A DNA stretch of 64,000 nt from Longimicrobium sp. (GTDB taxonomy: Bacteria > Gemmatimonadota > Gemmatimonadetes > Longimicrobiales > Longimicrobiaceae): the NCBI GenBank assembly GCA_036377595.1, contig DASUYB010000130.1:1-64000 (forward strand), written 5' to 3'. Positions within the stretch are counted from its first letter, which is position 1; every line of letters begins with the position of its first letter. A program made the position numbers and the translations under genes. This document shows positions 8,186-16,410 of the stretch, in pieces. The notes under the pieces were generated by a model that worked only from the letters and a program-made list of their open reading frames with translations, made no database searches and was not told where the DNA came from.

Positions 8186-9412
8186 ATGCGTCGCGCGGCC
8201 CAAGTCCCACTCACGCTCCTCTTCGGCCTGTTGGCTGCCGCGTGCACCGACGCACGGCAGGGGCCGAGCCCCACGGCCACGGGGGTGCAGCCGGTCGGTC
8301 CCCTGGGCGCCGTGTCCACCGCGGGAACCACGCTGGGGCAGCCCGTCCCCGGCCTGTCGCTGTCGCAGCTGGCGGCGTTCAACCGCGGGGCGGAGATCTT
8401 CGACACCAACTTCAACCAGTTCAACGGGCTGGGGCCCATCTTCAACGCCAGCTCGTGCGCCGAGTGCCACGGCGAGGAGGAAGGCCCGCTGGGCGGCACG
8501 GGCGACGAGGTGGAGACCCACTTCACCAACGTGCGCTCCGACGGCAGCTGCGACCCGCTGACGGCCAAGGGCGGCTTCGTGCACCAGGACTCGGTGACGC
8601 CCAAGCTGTTCCAGGTCACCGGGCTCACCAGCGAGCCGTTCCCCACGGTCACCCACCAGCGGGGGACGCGCAGCACGCCCGACATCTTCGGCTTCGGGCT
8701 GATCGCGGCCATCCCCAACGCGGCCATCCTGAACCAGGAAGACCCGTACGACTTCAACTACGACGGCGTCTCGGGGCGCGCGCACTACACGCCCGACAAC
8801 GACATCGGCAAGTTCGGCCGCAAGGCGCAGGAGGGGAGCATCACGCTGTTCAACGCCGGCGCGCTGCTGCAGGAGATGGGGATCACCAACAAGTTCAATC
8901 CCACCGAGAACAACATCGGCGGGATGGCCATCCCGCCAGGGGTGGACCTGGCGGCCGACCCCGAGATCAGCAGCGCCACCTTCGACGACCTGAACTCGTT
9001 CGTGATCTTCCTGGCGCCGCCCCCGCAGGCCGCGCTGACGACCAACGCGCTGTACGGGCGCGACATCTTCAACTCCATCGGCTGCAAGACCTGCCACACG
9101 CCGCAGTACACCACCACCGACGTGGGCATCGCGCCGCTGAGCTACAAGACGGTGAAGCCGTTCAGCGACTTCCTGCTGCACGACATGGGCACCGCCGACA
9201 TCTGCCTGGGGCAGGCCACGCGGCGCGAGTTCCGCACCGAGCCGCTGATGGGCGTGCGCTTCATGGAGTTCTTCATGCACGACGGCGCCTCGCCCACCAT
9301 CTCCGACGCCATCGCGCGGCACGGCGGCGAGGGCGCCAACGCCCGCGCCCGCTTCAACAGCCTGACGTCGACGCAGAGGGCGCAGCTGCTCGAGTACCTG
9401 AACTCGCTGTAG
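8186..9412 (+). CDS. Di-haem oxidoreductase family lipoprotein (DUF1111/DHOR type)
   Basis: The 408-residue protein starts at the ATG after GGAGG (8177-8181). The first 20 residues form a lipoprotein signal (LLAAAC). Two CXXCH haem-attachment sites are visible: Cys91-His95 (SSCAECHG) and Cys300-His304 (GCKTCHTP), so two c-type haems are attached covalently in the periplasm. The overall pattern, with conserved NNIGGM and FFMHDG stretches and the spacing of the haems, fits the DHOR/DUF1111 family, distantly related to MauG and cytochrome c peroxidase. The substrate is unknown. A strong hairpin follows. Confidence 0.9.
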   Translation: MRRAAQVPLTLLFGLLAAACTDARQGPSPTATGVQPVGPLGAVSTAGTTLGQPVPGLSLSQLAAFNRGAEIFDTNFNQFNGLGPIFNASSCAECHGEEEGPLGGTGDEVETHFTNVRSDGSCDPLTAKGGFVHQDSVTPKLFQVTGLTSEPFPTVTHQRGTRSTPDIFGFGLIAAIPNAAILNQEDPYDFNYDGVSGRAHYTPDNDIGKFGRKAQEGSITLFNAGALLQEMGITNKFNPTENNIGGMAIPPGVDLAADPEISSATFDDLNSFVIFLAPPPQAALTTNALYGRDIFNSIGCKTCHTPQYTTTDVGIAPLSYKTVKPFSDFLLHDMGTADICLGQATRREFRTEPLMGVRFMEFFMHDGASPTISDAIARHGGEGANARARFNSLTSTQRAQLLEYLNSL

Positions 9413-9463
9413 CGCGTCCGCCGGGGCCGCTGCCGGACGGCCCCGCCTGCGCGAACGATCCGC

Positions 9464-9498
9464 CGAGGGGCGGCCGGAGCATCTCCGGCCGCCCCTCG
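9464..9498 (+). terminator. Strong GC hairpin after the di-haem gene
   Basis: A 16-bp perfect stem (CGAGGGGCGGCCGGAG and its complement) with a 3-nt loop begins 52 nt past the stop. There is no T-run. The rest of 9413-9815 holds no gene. A GATAAT at 9780-9785, in a lower-GC stretch, may be the -10 of the next gene. Confidence 0.65.
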
Positions 9499-9815
9499 CG
9501 CGCCCGGCCGCATCCACACCAGCCGCAGAAGAAGCCGTGGCAACACCACCGCCGGCCCGGCCGCGTTCCACCATCTCCGGTCCAACGAAGGCAGGCCCGC
9601 TGTAGCGCCGGCTCCCCACGTGGGACGGCGGAGACCCGCCACTTACCCTGAAGTGCAGCGCACCCGTACGGCGCACGATACCGAACTGCTTGGCCGATCG
9701 GACGTTACGTAATGATGCGTCAGGATCCCTTGTCTGGGAACGACGATTGCTCGATCACCTTCTGCGGAAATGTGCGCAGGATAATTTTTCTTCCCTCAAA
9801 GGGAGACACACTACC

Positions 9816-10151
9816 ATGGGTACCATATTCATGGATGTTTCGACGTACCAGGTGTACGCGTACGGGGGGCCTAACCCGATCAGCCATATCGACGCGGCGA
9901 TCGTCCTGCCGGCCGGGCACTCGACCGTCAGCCTCGTGTTCTATCACGACGGCGCGGTGATCCCGGCCAACACCATGGTCCCCCTTGGCCTCGGAAACTT
10001 CTTGTACACCATGCGCTACCGTTACGCGCAGTTTGCCAACGTGCTGGACCTGCTGCGCAACGAAAAGCCGATCAGGTTCTACTTCGACGACCAAAGCATG
10101 CTTGGGTACATCACCACGAGCGACGAACCAATCGGTGAAGCCGAGGTCTGA
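9816..10151 (+). CDS. Hypothetical protein of lower GC content
   Basis: This 111-residue protein begins MGTIFMDVSTYQVYAYGG; the ATG follows GGGAG at 9801-9805. It is rich in aromatic and beta-forming residues (STVSLVFYHDGAVIPANTM, PIRFYFDDQSMLGYITTSD), with no signal peptide and no recognised domain. Its codon use and the flanking AT-rich sequence differ from neighbours, suggesting recent acquisition. A small all-beta cytoplasmic protein is the most that can be said. Confidence 0.7.
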   Translation: MGTIFMDVSTYQVYAYGGPNPISHIDAAIVLPAGHSTVSLVFYHDGAVIPANTMVPLGLGNFLYTMRYRYAQFANVLDLLRNEKPIRFYFDDQSMLGYITTSDEPIGEAEV

Positions 10152-10458
10152 CGCGATTCGTAAAGACGTGGCTGCATAGGTGTCCGCCGCCGCGCACCTG
10201 CCGAACGCGCGTCCCGAACGTAGAAAACGTTCCGGGTGTTCGGACGTGGAGGGGCGCGGCTGGGACACCGGCGGGGCACGCGCATGTCCGACCCGCGCGG
10301 GTCCGCGCCGTCGCGGCGCGTTGCGCGCAGCCTGCCATCCTCCGGCGCCGCAACGGGTTGGAGGTTCGCCGCACCACGCCGGGCGGGCGGGTACACGGGT
10401 TGCTCCGCGTGGGCGGCGCCGCTGTGCCCTCACTCACCGTTCGGCCCACCCTCGATCG
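10152..10458. other. Intergenic region, nothing recognised
   Basis: About 307 nt of GC-rich sequence between two plus-strand genes. I see no palindrome, T-run or clear promoter. Open frames here look like GC-driven shadows. Confidence 0.4.
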
Positions 10459-11097
10459 ATGATCTGCGCGGAATGCGGACTGCCCGTGGCGCGCTGCGAG
10501 TGCCGCGCAGACGCGCGTGAAACGGGTCCCCCGTTCGGCTCCCCACCGGCGGAGGCTCCGGCAGCGGGGCCGTGGCCGGCGCCCGAGCTGCCGGCCGGCT
10601 GGTACGCCCCCGGCGGCGCGGCGGCCCCGGCGGGCGCGCCGCCGTCGCTGGTGCAGCAGTACGCTGCGGGCTACGACGAGAAGATGGTGCTGCGCCGGCT
10701 GCTGGCCACCGTCGTGGACTACGCCGCGCTCATAGCCCTCCTCCCCGCAGCCGAGGCGGTGCTGGGGAACGCGCGCTACCAGGAGCTGCTGCCGCTGTGG
10801 ATCGGGCTGCAGCTCCTCTACTTTCCGCTGCTGGAAGGGCTGCGCGGGGTGACGCTGGGAAAGTGGCTGGCCGGAACGCGCGTGGTGGGCCCGCGGGGAA
10901 CGCCGCCCGGCGTGCTGCGCGCCTGCGTCCGCACGCTGCTGCGGCCGGTGGAGGTGAACCCGTGCCTGTTCGGCGGCGCGCCGGCCGGGCTGTTCGCGTT
11001 CCTGTCGCGCCACCACCAGCGCATCGGCGACTCGCTGGCGGGGACGTACGTCTTGCTGACGAAGGACGCGGGGGACGCGGCGGCCCGGCAGCCGTGA
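10459..11097 (+). CDS. RDD family membrane protein with N-terminal zinc-ribbon-like motif
   Basis: The predicted 212-residue protein starts MICAECGLPVARCEC, a four-Cys knuckle-like motif, followed by a Pro/Ala-rich linker to about residue 70. The RDD domain (about 75-205) contains LRRLLATVVDYAALIALL, then a second hydrophobic helix LWIGLQLLYFPLLEGL with the typical TLGKWLAGTRVV, and ends QRIGDSLAGTYVLL. RDD proteins are small integral membrane proteins, some implicated in ion or osmolyte handling. The role here is unknown. Confidence 0.85.
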   Translation: MICAECGLPVARCECRADARETGPPFGSPPAEAPAAGPWPAPELPAGWYAPGGAAAPAGAPPSLVQQYAAGYDEKMVLRRLLATVVDYAALIALLPAAEAVLGNARYQELLPLWIGLQLLYFPLLEGLRGVTLGKWLAGTRVVGPRGTPPGVLRACVRTLLRPVEVNPCLFGGAPAGLFAFLSRHHQRIGDSLAGTYVLLTKDAGDAAARQP

Positions 11098-11302
11098 AGG
11101 TTTGCACCCACGGCGCGCTTGCTCCGCCGCCGCGGCGCGCCGTACCCTGTGCGTGCAGTGACTCACCGCGGGTCCCACGGGCCGGTCTCCCCGGCCGCGC
11201 GCCGGACCGCGGCGCCGGTGAATCCCCTCCGCCCGCCGCGGTTCCTCCCGAGCTCTCCGGCGCGGGCCGGCCGGCCACCCACCATCACGTGGAGGCCGTA
11301 TC

Positions 11303-12397
11303 ATGAGCCGCATCCCCATCCTCTCCTCCCTCGCCCTCGTCCTTGCCGCCGCCGCGTGCGGGGATGAATCGCCGTCCGCGCCCGCGACTTCCACCGGCGC
11401 GCGGCGGGACGCCGTCCCCCACACGGAGGTGCGCGACCTGGCCGACCTGGGCACCTTCGGCTGGAACCACGGTTTCGGGTTCGAGATCAACAACCGGGGC
11501 GAGATCGCCGGGCGCACCGACCTCGGCCCGCCCAACGCGCCGACGCAGGCGCACGCGGTGTTCTGGTCGCCCCGCGACGGCGTGACCGACCTGGGGACGC
11601 TGGGCGGCACGAATTCCGAGACGCGCGCGCTGAACGACCACGGCCTGGTCGTCGGCCTGGCGCAGAAGGCGGGCGACGCGCTCTTCCAGCGCCACCCCAC
11701 CGTCTGGCGCGTGTCGCAGAGCGGGTTCGAGACGATCGAGCTGGGGCCGTTCGTGAACGGGCAGGCTGAGGACGTGAACAACGCCGGCGTGGTGGTGGGC
11801 TGGTCCACGCCCTTCGTCTTCGGCCCACCGACCGGCTTCCGCTGGACGGAGGACGGGGGGATCGAGACGATTCCCCCGATTGCCGGGCTGCGCAGCCAGC
11901 CGGGGGGAATCAACGAGGCGGGCGACGTCGTCGGAAGCAGCACCGTCTCCCCGCCCTTCGTGGACCACGCGGTGATCTGGTGGCGCGACGGCACGGTCAC
12001 CGACATCGGCACGATGGGCGGCAACGCCATGGCGCGCTCCATCAACGCGCGCGGCGAGGTGGCCGGCTTCGGGCAGGTGTGCCCCGGCTGCGCCTTCCAC
12101 GCCTTCTACTGGAGCGCGGAGGACGGGCTGATCGACCTGGGCACCTTCGGCGGCACGCGCAGCTTCGCCTTCGAGATCGACAACCACGGGCGCGTGGCCG
12201 GGTTCTACGAGACGGCCGACCTGGTGCGCCACGCCTTCATCTGGACGAAGGAGGGCGGCAAGGTGGACCTCCCCACGCTGGGCGGCGCCGAGTCGTCCAC
12301 CGGCAGCATCAACGCGCGCGGGCAGGTCACCGGGCGCGCCGCGGACGCCTCGGGCACCGTGCACGCGGTGATCTGGCAGCTCGGGAACGAGCCCTGA
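11303..12397 (+). CDS. HAF-repeat extracellular lipoprotein
   Basis: A 364-residue protein with a lipoprotein signal (LVLAAAACGDE). The body consists of repeated HAF-family units, each about 45-50 residues, of the form DLG-T-GG----A--IN--G-VVG, for example VTDLGTLGGTNSETRALNDH, IDLGTFGGTRSFAFEIDNHG and VDLPTLGGAESSTGSINARG. HAF repeats are predicted extracellular beta structures of unknown function. The sequence ends at a TGA that overlaps a possible CTG start for the next gene. A 17-nt block upstream is shared with the di-haem gene. Confidence 0.9.
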   Translation: MSRIPILSSLALVLAAAACGDESPSAPATSTGARRDAVPHTEVRDLADLGTFGWNHGFGFEINNRGEIAGRTDLGPPNAPTQAHAVFWSPRDGVTDLGTLGGTNSETRALNDHGLVVGLAQKAGDALFQRHPTVWRVSQSGFETIELGPFVNGQAEDVNNAGVVVGWSTPFVFGPPTGFRWTEDGGIETIPPIAGLRSQPGGINEAGDVVGSSTVSPPFVDHAVIWWRDGTVTDIGTMGGNAMARSINARGEVAGFGQVCPGCAFHAFYWSAEDGLIDLGTFGGTRSFAFEIDNHGRVAGFYETADLVRHAFIWTKEGGKVDLPTLGGAESSTGSINARGQVTGRAADASGTVHAVIWQLGNEP

Positions 12398-12462
12398 GCG
12401 CGGCCGCGGACGACGCCGCGTCTCCCGCCGACCGCCTGGCGGAGCACGCCCGCGAGTGGCGC

Positions 12463-13251
12463 GTGGCCGTCGATTCCGTGCTGGAGACGGAGACGTCGCT
12501 GGTCGCCTTCGGCCGGCGCGGCGCGGACGCGGTGGTGCTGAAGGTGGTGCTGCGCCCGTGCGACGAATGGCACGCAGGCGAGGTCGTCGCCGCGTTCGGG
12601 GGACGGGGGATGGTGCGCGCGATGGAGCACGCCCCCGGCGCCGTGCTGCTGGAACGGGCGGCGCCGGGGACGCCGCTCGTCGAGATGGCGCTCGCCGGGC
12701 GCGACGACGAGGCGGTGGACGTCATCGCCGGGGTGATGCGGCGGATGGCGCATCCCGATCCCCCGCCGCCGTCCTCCCCCACGGTCGCGCGGTGGGGGCG
12801 GGGATTCGATCGTTATCTCGAGGGTGGAGATCTCCAGGTCCCCCGCGATCTCGCCGAGCACGGCCGGCGCGTCTTCCACGACCTCTGCGCCACGCAGCGG
12901 GAGAGGCGGCTGCTGCACGGCGATCTCCAGCACTACAACGTGCTGTTCGACGAGCGCCGCGCCTGGCTCGCCATCGATCCCAAGGGCGTGGTGGGCGAGG
13001 CGGAGTACGAGCTGGGCGCCGCGCTCCGCAATCCCGTCGAGCGCCCCGACCTCTTCGCGTCCCCCGTGATCGTCGAGCGGAGGTTGCGTAGATTCGAGGC
13101 GGCGCTGGGGATCGACGCCCGGCGCGCGCTGGGGTGGGCCTTCGCGCAGGCCGTGCTCTCGGCGATCTGGGGCGTGGAGGACGGCTTCCCTGTCCCCGCC
13201 GACGCGCCCGTGCTGCGGCTGGCCGAGGCGATCCGGCCGATGCTCACCTGA
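12463..13251 (+). CDS. Aminoglycoside/hydroxyurea phosphotransferase family kinase
   Basis: The product is 262 residues from the GTG at 12463. Homology-like sequence continues upstream in frame, and a CTG at 12394, overlapping the preceding stop, may be the real start. Kinase-like fold motifs are ADAVVLKVV (nucleotide-binding Lys), LLHGDLQHYNVLFD (catalytic Asp) and AIDPKGVVGEAEYELGA (metal Asp), which together resemble the APH(6)/hydroxyurea-kinase family. It phosphorylates a small hydroxylated substrate using ATP; whether it confers streptomycin resistance cannot be read from sequence. It is likely co-transcribed with the methyltransferase 11 nt downstream. Confidence 0.85.
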   Translation: MAVDSVLETETSLVAFGRRGADAVVLKVVLRPCDEWHAGEVVAAFGGRGMVRAMEHAPGAVLLERAAPGTPLVEMALAGRDDEAVDVIAGVMRRMAHPDPPPPSSPTVARWGRGFDRYLEGGDLQVPRDLAEHGRRVFHDLCATQRERRLLHGDLQHYNVLFDERRAWLAIDPKGVVGEAEYELGAALRNPVERPDLFASPVIVERRLRRFEAALGIDARRALGWAFAQAVLSAIWGVEDGFPVPADAPVLRLAEAIRPMLT

Positions 13252-13262
13252 ACGAAGATCCC

Positions 13263-14006
13263 GTGGCGGCAGCACTCTACGACACGATCGGCCGCGGCTA
13301 CGCGCAGTTGCGGCGCGAGGACCCGCGGATGGCGGTGCGCATCCACTCCGCGCTGGGGGATGCCCGCACGGTGGTGAACGTGGGCGCCGGCACCGGATCG
13401 TACGAGCCCGCGGACCGCCGCGTGGTCGCGGTGGAGCCGTCGGAAGTGATGGTGCGGCAGCGGCGGCCGGGGAGCGCGCCCGTGGTCCGCGCGTCCGGCG
13501 TCGACCTTCCCTTCGCGGACGCGCGCTTCGACGCGGCGATGGCGATTCTCACGATCCACCACTGGCCGGACTGGCGCCGCGGGCTGCGCGAGATGCGGCG
13601 TGTGGCGCGGCGGGTGGTGCTGCTCACCTGGGACCCGGCCAGCCCGGGATTCTGGCTGGTGCAGGAGTACTTCCCGGAGATCGTGGAGGAAGACCGCGCC
13701 ATCTTCACGGGGATGGACGAGATCGCGGAGGTGCTGGGCGACGTCTCCGTCGAGCCCGTCCCCGTCCCGGCGGACTGCGTGGACGGCTTCCTGGGCGCGT
13801 ACTGGCGCCGCCCCGAGGTCTACCTCGATCCGAACGCGCGGGCCGCCATCTCCGCCTTCGCGAAGATGCGCGACCCCGAGCCTGCGGTCGCGCGCCTGGC
13901 CGCCGACCTGGCCGACGGCACCTGGCACGCGCGCTGGGGCCACCTTCTGGACCGCGACGAGTTGGAGATCGGCTACCGCCTCGTCGGCGCGGGCGAAAGG
14001 GATTGA
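13263..14006 (+). CDS. Class I SAM-dependent methyltransferase
   Basis: The gene gives 247 residues from GTG 13263, 11 nt after the kinase stop. Motif I is TVVNVGAGTGSYEP (about residues 37-50), motif II is VVAVEPSEVM, and the post-motif region reads DARFDAAMAILTIHHWPDW, typical of the Methyltransf_11 group. The substrate is not predictable. The tight spacing suggests an operon with the phosphotransferase, possibly both acting on the same small molecule. Confidence 0.85.
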   Translation: MAAALYDTIGRGYAQLRREDPRMAVRIHSALGDARTVVNVGAGTGSYEPADRRVVAVEPSEVMVRQRRPGSAPVVRASGVDLPFADARFDAAMAILTIHHWPDWRRGLREMRRVARRVVLLTWDPASPGFWLVQEYFPEIVEEDRAIFTGMDEIAEVLGDVSVEPVPVPADCVDGFLGAYWRRPEVYLDPNARAAISAFAKMRDPEPAVARLAADLADGTWHARWGHLLDRDELEIGYRLVGAGERD

Positions 14007-14061
14007 TCCGCGTCGATGTGGCTCCGCACCAGAATCTCACCTCTGCATTGGAGGAAGGGAT

Positions 14062-14242
14062 GTCATTCCGAAGGCGCTGCGCCGCCCTGTCCTCCATGCC
14101 GTAGCCGTGGCGCCTGAGGAATCTGTGGCCGGCTCCCGAGCCACGGGCCGCCTGTCGCTCGGACGCAGGCCAAAGATTCCTCGGGAGCCGCCAACCATCG
14201 GTGCGGCCGCGGGCTCGGTGCGGCGGCTCCGCTCGGAATGAC
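14062..14242. repeat. Family B MITE-like element, copy 2 (181 bp)
   Basis: This copy is bounded by GTCATTCCGA and TCGGAATGAC with nested GAGGAATCT/AGATTCCTC. It is the inverted, diverged counterpart of 7503-7683 and is exactly the same length. It occupies most of the gap between the methyltransferase and the hydrolase. Confidence 0.9.
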
Positions 14243-14431
14243 ATCAGCGTGTCACCCGTCTAAGACGCCCTTTCGCAGCACATCTGTTTGTATCGAATCT
14301 CCGCTGTTATTCATTGATCGGTCAGGTCCTCGATTTCCCCGCTGGTCGCCGCCGATGTGCATCCCCATCCTCCACTCCGTCTCTGCTCCCCCGGGTGAAG
14401 CCGTGAGCGCCGCCGAAACCCGCGTGGCAGG

Positions 14432-15253
14432 GTGAGATCCGGGTTCGTGGAGGCGGGCGGGAGACGGCTGGAGTACCGCTGGTTCGGTCCGGGGCCGGGC
14501 GACGCGCCGACGGTCGTCTTCCTGCACGAGGGGCTGGGGAGCGCGGGGCTCTGGCGCACCTTTCCCGCGCGGCTGGCGGAGATGACGGGATGCGGGGCCA
14601 TGGCGTACTCGCGCGCGGGCTACGGCGGCTCGGACCCCGTCCCCCTCCCCCGCCCGATCCGCTTCATGCACGACGAGGCGGCGGTGCTCGGCGAGCTGCT
14701 CGATGCGCTGGAGATCGGCGAGCACGTGCTGTTCGGGCACAGCGATGGCGCCTCCATCGCGCTGATCCACGCGGGGCGCGAGCCGCGGCCGGGGCTGCGC
14801 GGCGCGGTGCTCGAGGCGCCGCACGTCTTCGCCGAGGAGCACGGGCTGGCCAGCATCGCGCGCATCCGCGAGGTGTACGCGGAGACGGACCTGCGCGCGC
14901 GGCTGGCGCGGCACCACGGCGCCAACGTGGACGTGGCGTTCCGCGGCTGGAACGACGTGTGGCTGGACCCCGGCTTCCGCGCGTGGAACCTGGAGGAGTT
15001 CCTCCCCGCCGTGCGCGTGCCGCTGCTGGTGGTGCAGGGCGAGGACGACGAGTACGGCACCTGGGCGCAGGTCGAGGCCATTCAGCGCCAGTCCGGCGGT
15101 CCCGTCGAGGTGCTCCCCGTCCCCCGCTGCGGCCACGCGCCGCACGCCGAGCACCCGGACGTGGTGCTGGCCGCCGCCGCGGAGTTCGTCCGCCGCGTGC
15201 TGGGGCGGGATTCCGTCGATTCGCGGGACACCGCGCCTCCGGTGTCATCCTGA
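14432..15253 (+). CDS. Alpha/beta hydrolase
   Basis: This 273-residue protein starts at GTG 14432; no strong ribosome site is visible. The fold is clear: oxyanion region VVFLHEGLGS, nucleophile elbow FGHSDGAS with Ser104, acid in QGEDDEYG, and histidine in RCGHAPHAE. It has no signal peptide and is probably a cytoplasmic esterase or lactonase-type enzyme; the substrate is unknown. The last codons (PVSS and stop) are supplied by the adjoining family B repeat at 15244, so the C-terminus has been altered by insertion. Confidence 0.88.
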   Translation: MRSGFVEAGGRRLEYRWFGPGPGDAPTVVFLHEGLGSAGLWRTFPARLAEMTGCGAMAYSRAGYGGSDPVPLPRPIRFMHDEAAVLGELLDALEIGEHVLFGHSDGASIALIHAGREPRPGLRGAVLEAPHVFAEEHGLASIARIREVYAETDLRARLARHHGANVDVAFRGWNDVWLDPGFRAWNLEEFLPAVRVPLLVVQGEDDEYGTWAQVEAIQRQSGGPVEVLPVPRCGHAPHAEHPDVVLAAAAEFVRRVLGRDSVDSRDTAPPVSS

Positions 15254-15435
15254 GGAGGCGCCGCGCGGCGCCGGCGTCGGCGCGAATCTCCGGCGCCGAC
15301 GAAGGATCTTGCATCGTCAGGAGCGAGGCCGGCTCCGTGCGCGAATGCCTGGCCTCGCTCGGCGGAGAGTAGATCCTTCGGGCGCGTCAAGTTTCCGGCA
15401 CAACGAGCGTTCCGTCTACGCGCCCTCAGGATGAC
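15244..15435. repeat. Family B-like element, copy 3 (192 bp)
   Basis: The ends are GTCATCCTGA and TCAGGATGAC. The internal halves contain GAAGGATCT and AGATCCTTC in place of the GAGGAATCT pair. It is a variant subfamily whose left end overlaps the last codons and stop of the hydrolase gene. Confidence 0.85.
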
Positions 15436-15481
15436 ATCGAACCGACAGCCGCATCATTATCACCTCATGCCTGACAGGATG

Positions 15482-15925
15482 ATGAACCGAGTTGGACGCA
15501 TCCTGGCCGTGACCGCCGGGCTGGCAGCGGGCGGGTTCGTGTTCGGCGGGATGGCGGCGATCCTGGCGTTCTGGGTGGCCACCGCGCTGACCGCCACGGG
15601 GCAGCCGGCCGACCCCGACCTGTTCCACCCGGCCATGCTCGCCCGGTTCGCGACCGGGGGAGCGATGGGCGCCGTGCTCTTTCCCGCCGCCGGCTTCCTG
15701 CTGATGCGCACCGTGCCGCTGGGGCTGGCGTTGCTCGGCACGCTGCTGGGCACGATGGCCGGGGGAATCGCCGGCTGGATGCTGCCGGCGGAGTTCCAGG
15801 TCGACGGCCAGATCATCCACGCCGTGAACGGCGCGCTGCTCGGCTTCCTGGTGGCCACGGTGCTGCTGCGCGTCCTCGCCGGCCGTGCCGCGCGCCGCGA
15901 GGCCACGCGCGTCTCCGCCGGCTGA
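15482..15925 (+). CDS. Small integral membrane protein, paralog of 15957-16385
   Basis: The 147-residue product starts MNRVGRILAVTAGLAAGG, the start chosen by match to the next gene. Four hydrophobic segments are visible at about 7-38, 55-80, 83-104 and 118-140. Glycine-rich helices (LLGTLLGTMAGGIAGW) suggest tight packing. No transporter signature was recognised. It is followed after 31 nt by a paralog with the same topology, and both end in a conserved VLLRVLA basic tail. Confidence 0.8.
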   Translation: MNRVGRILAVTAGLAAGGFVFGGMAAILAFWVATALTATGQPADPDLFHPAMLARFATGGAMGAVLFPAAGFLLMRTVPLGLALLGTLLGTMAGGIAGWMLPAEFQVDGQIIHAVNGALLGFLVATVLLRVLAGRAARREATRVSAG

Positions 15926-15956
15926 GGCGCGCGACGACATTCAATCGGACGCAACC

Positions 15957-16385
15957 ATGAACCGGACTGGACGTATCCTCGCCGTGACCGCGGGGCTGAT
16001 CGTGGGCGGGGCGGTGTTCGGCGGGCTGGCGGCGCTCGCGGCGCTGCTGATCGCCTTCGCGCTCACCGAGGGGATGCCCATCGACGTGCCCACCGACGTG
16101 TACGAGATGGTGTTCGGCGTGGGCGCGCTGTTCGGCGGCGTCCTCTTTCCCGTCACCTGCTGGGTGCTGCTGCGGCGCGTGGCGCTGGGGCTGGCGCTGC
16201 TCGGCACGGTCGTGGGCACCATCGCCGGGGGGACGGTGGGGTGGCTCCTGCCCGCGCACGACATCGACCAGGTCTACAACTCGGTCATCGGCGCGGTGAT
16301 CGGCTTCCTGATCGCCACGGTGCTGCTGCGCGTGCTCGCCAGCCGCGCCGCCCCTCGCGACGAGACGCGCGTCTCCGTCGGCTGA
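15957..16385 (+). CDS. Small integral membrane protein, tandem paralog
   Basis: This 142-residue protein is about half identical to the preceding one: MNRTGRILAVTAGLIVGG at the start, LALLGTVVGTIAGGTVGW in the middle, FLIATVLLRVLASRAA at the end. Four membrane segments are predicted. The pair arose by tandem duplication and may form a heteromer. Confidence 0.82.
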   Translation: MNRTGRILAVTAGLIVGGAVFGGLAALAALLIAFALTEGMPIDVPTDVYEMVFGVGALFGGVLFPVTCWVLLRRVALGLALLGTVVGTIAGGTVGWLLPAHDIDQVYNSVIGAVIGFLIATVLLRVLASRAAPRDETRVSVG

Positions 16386-16410
16386 CCTCCATCTCCATCC
16401 CACGCCCTTC

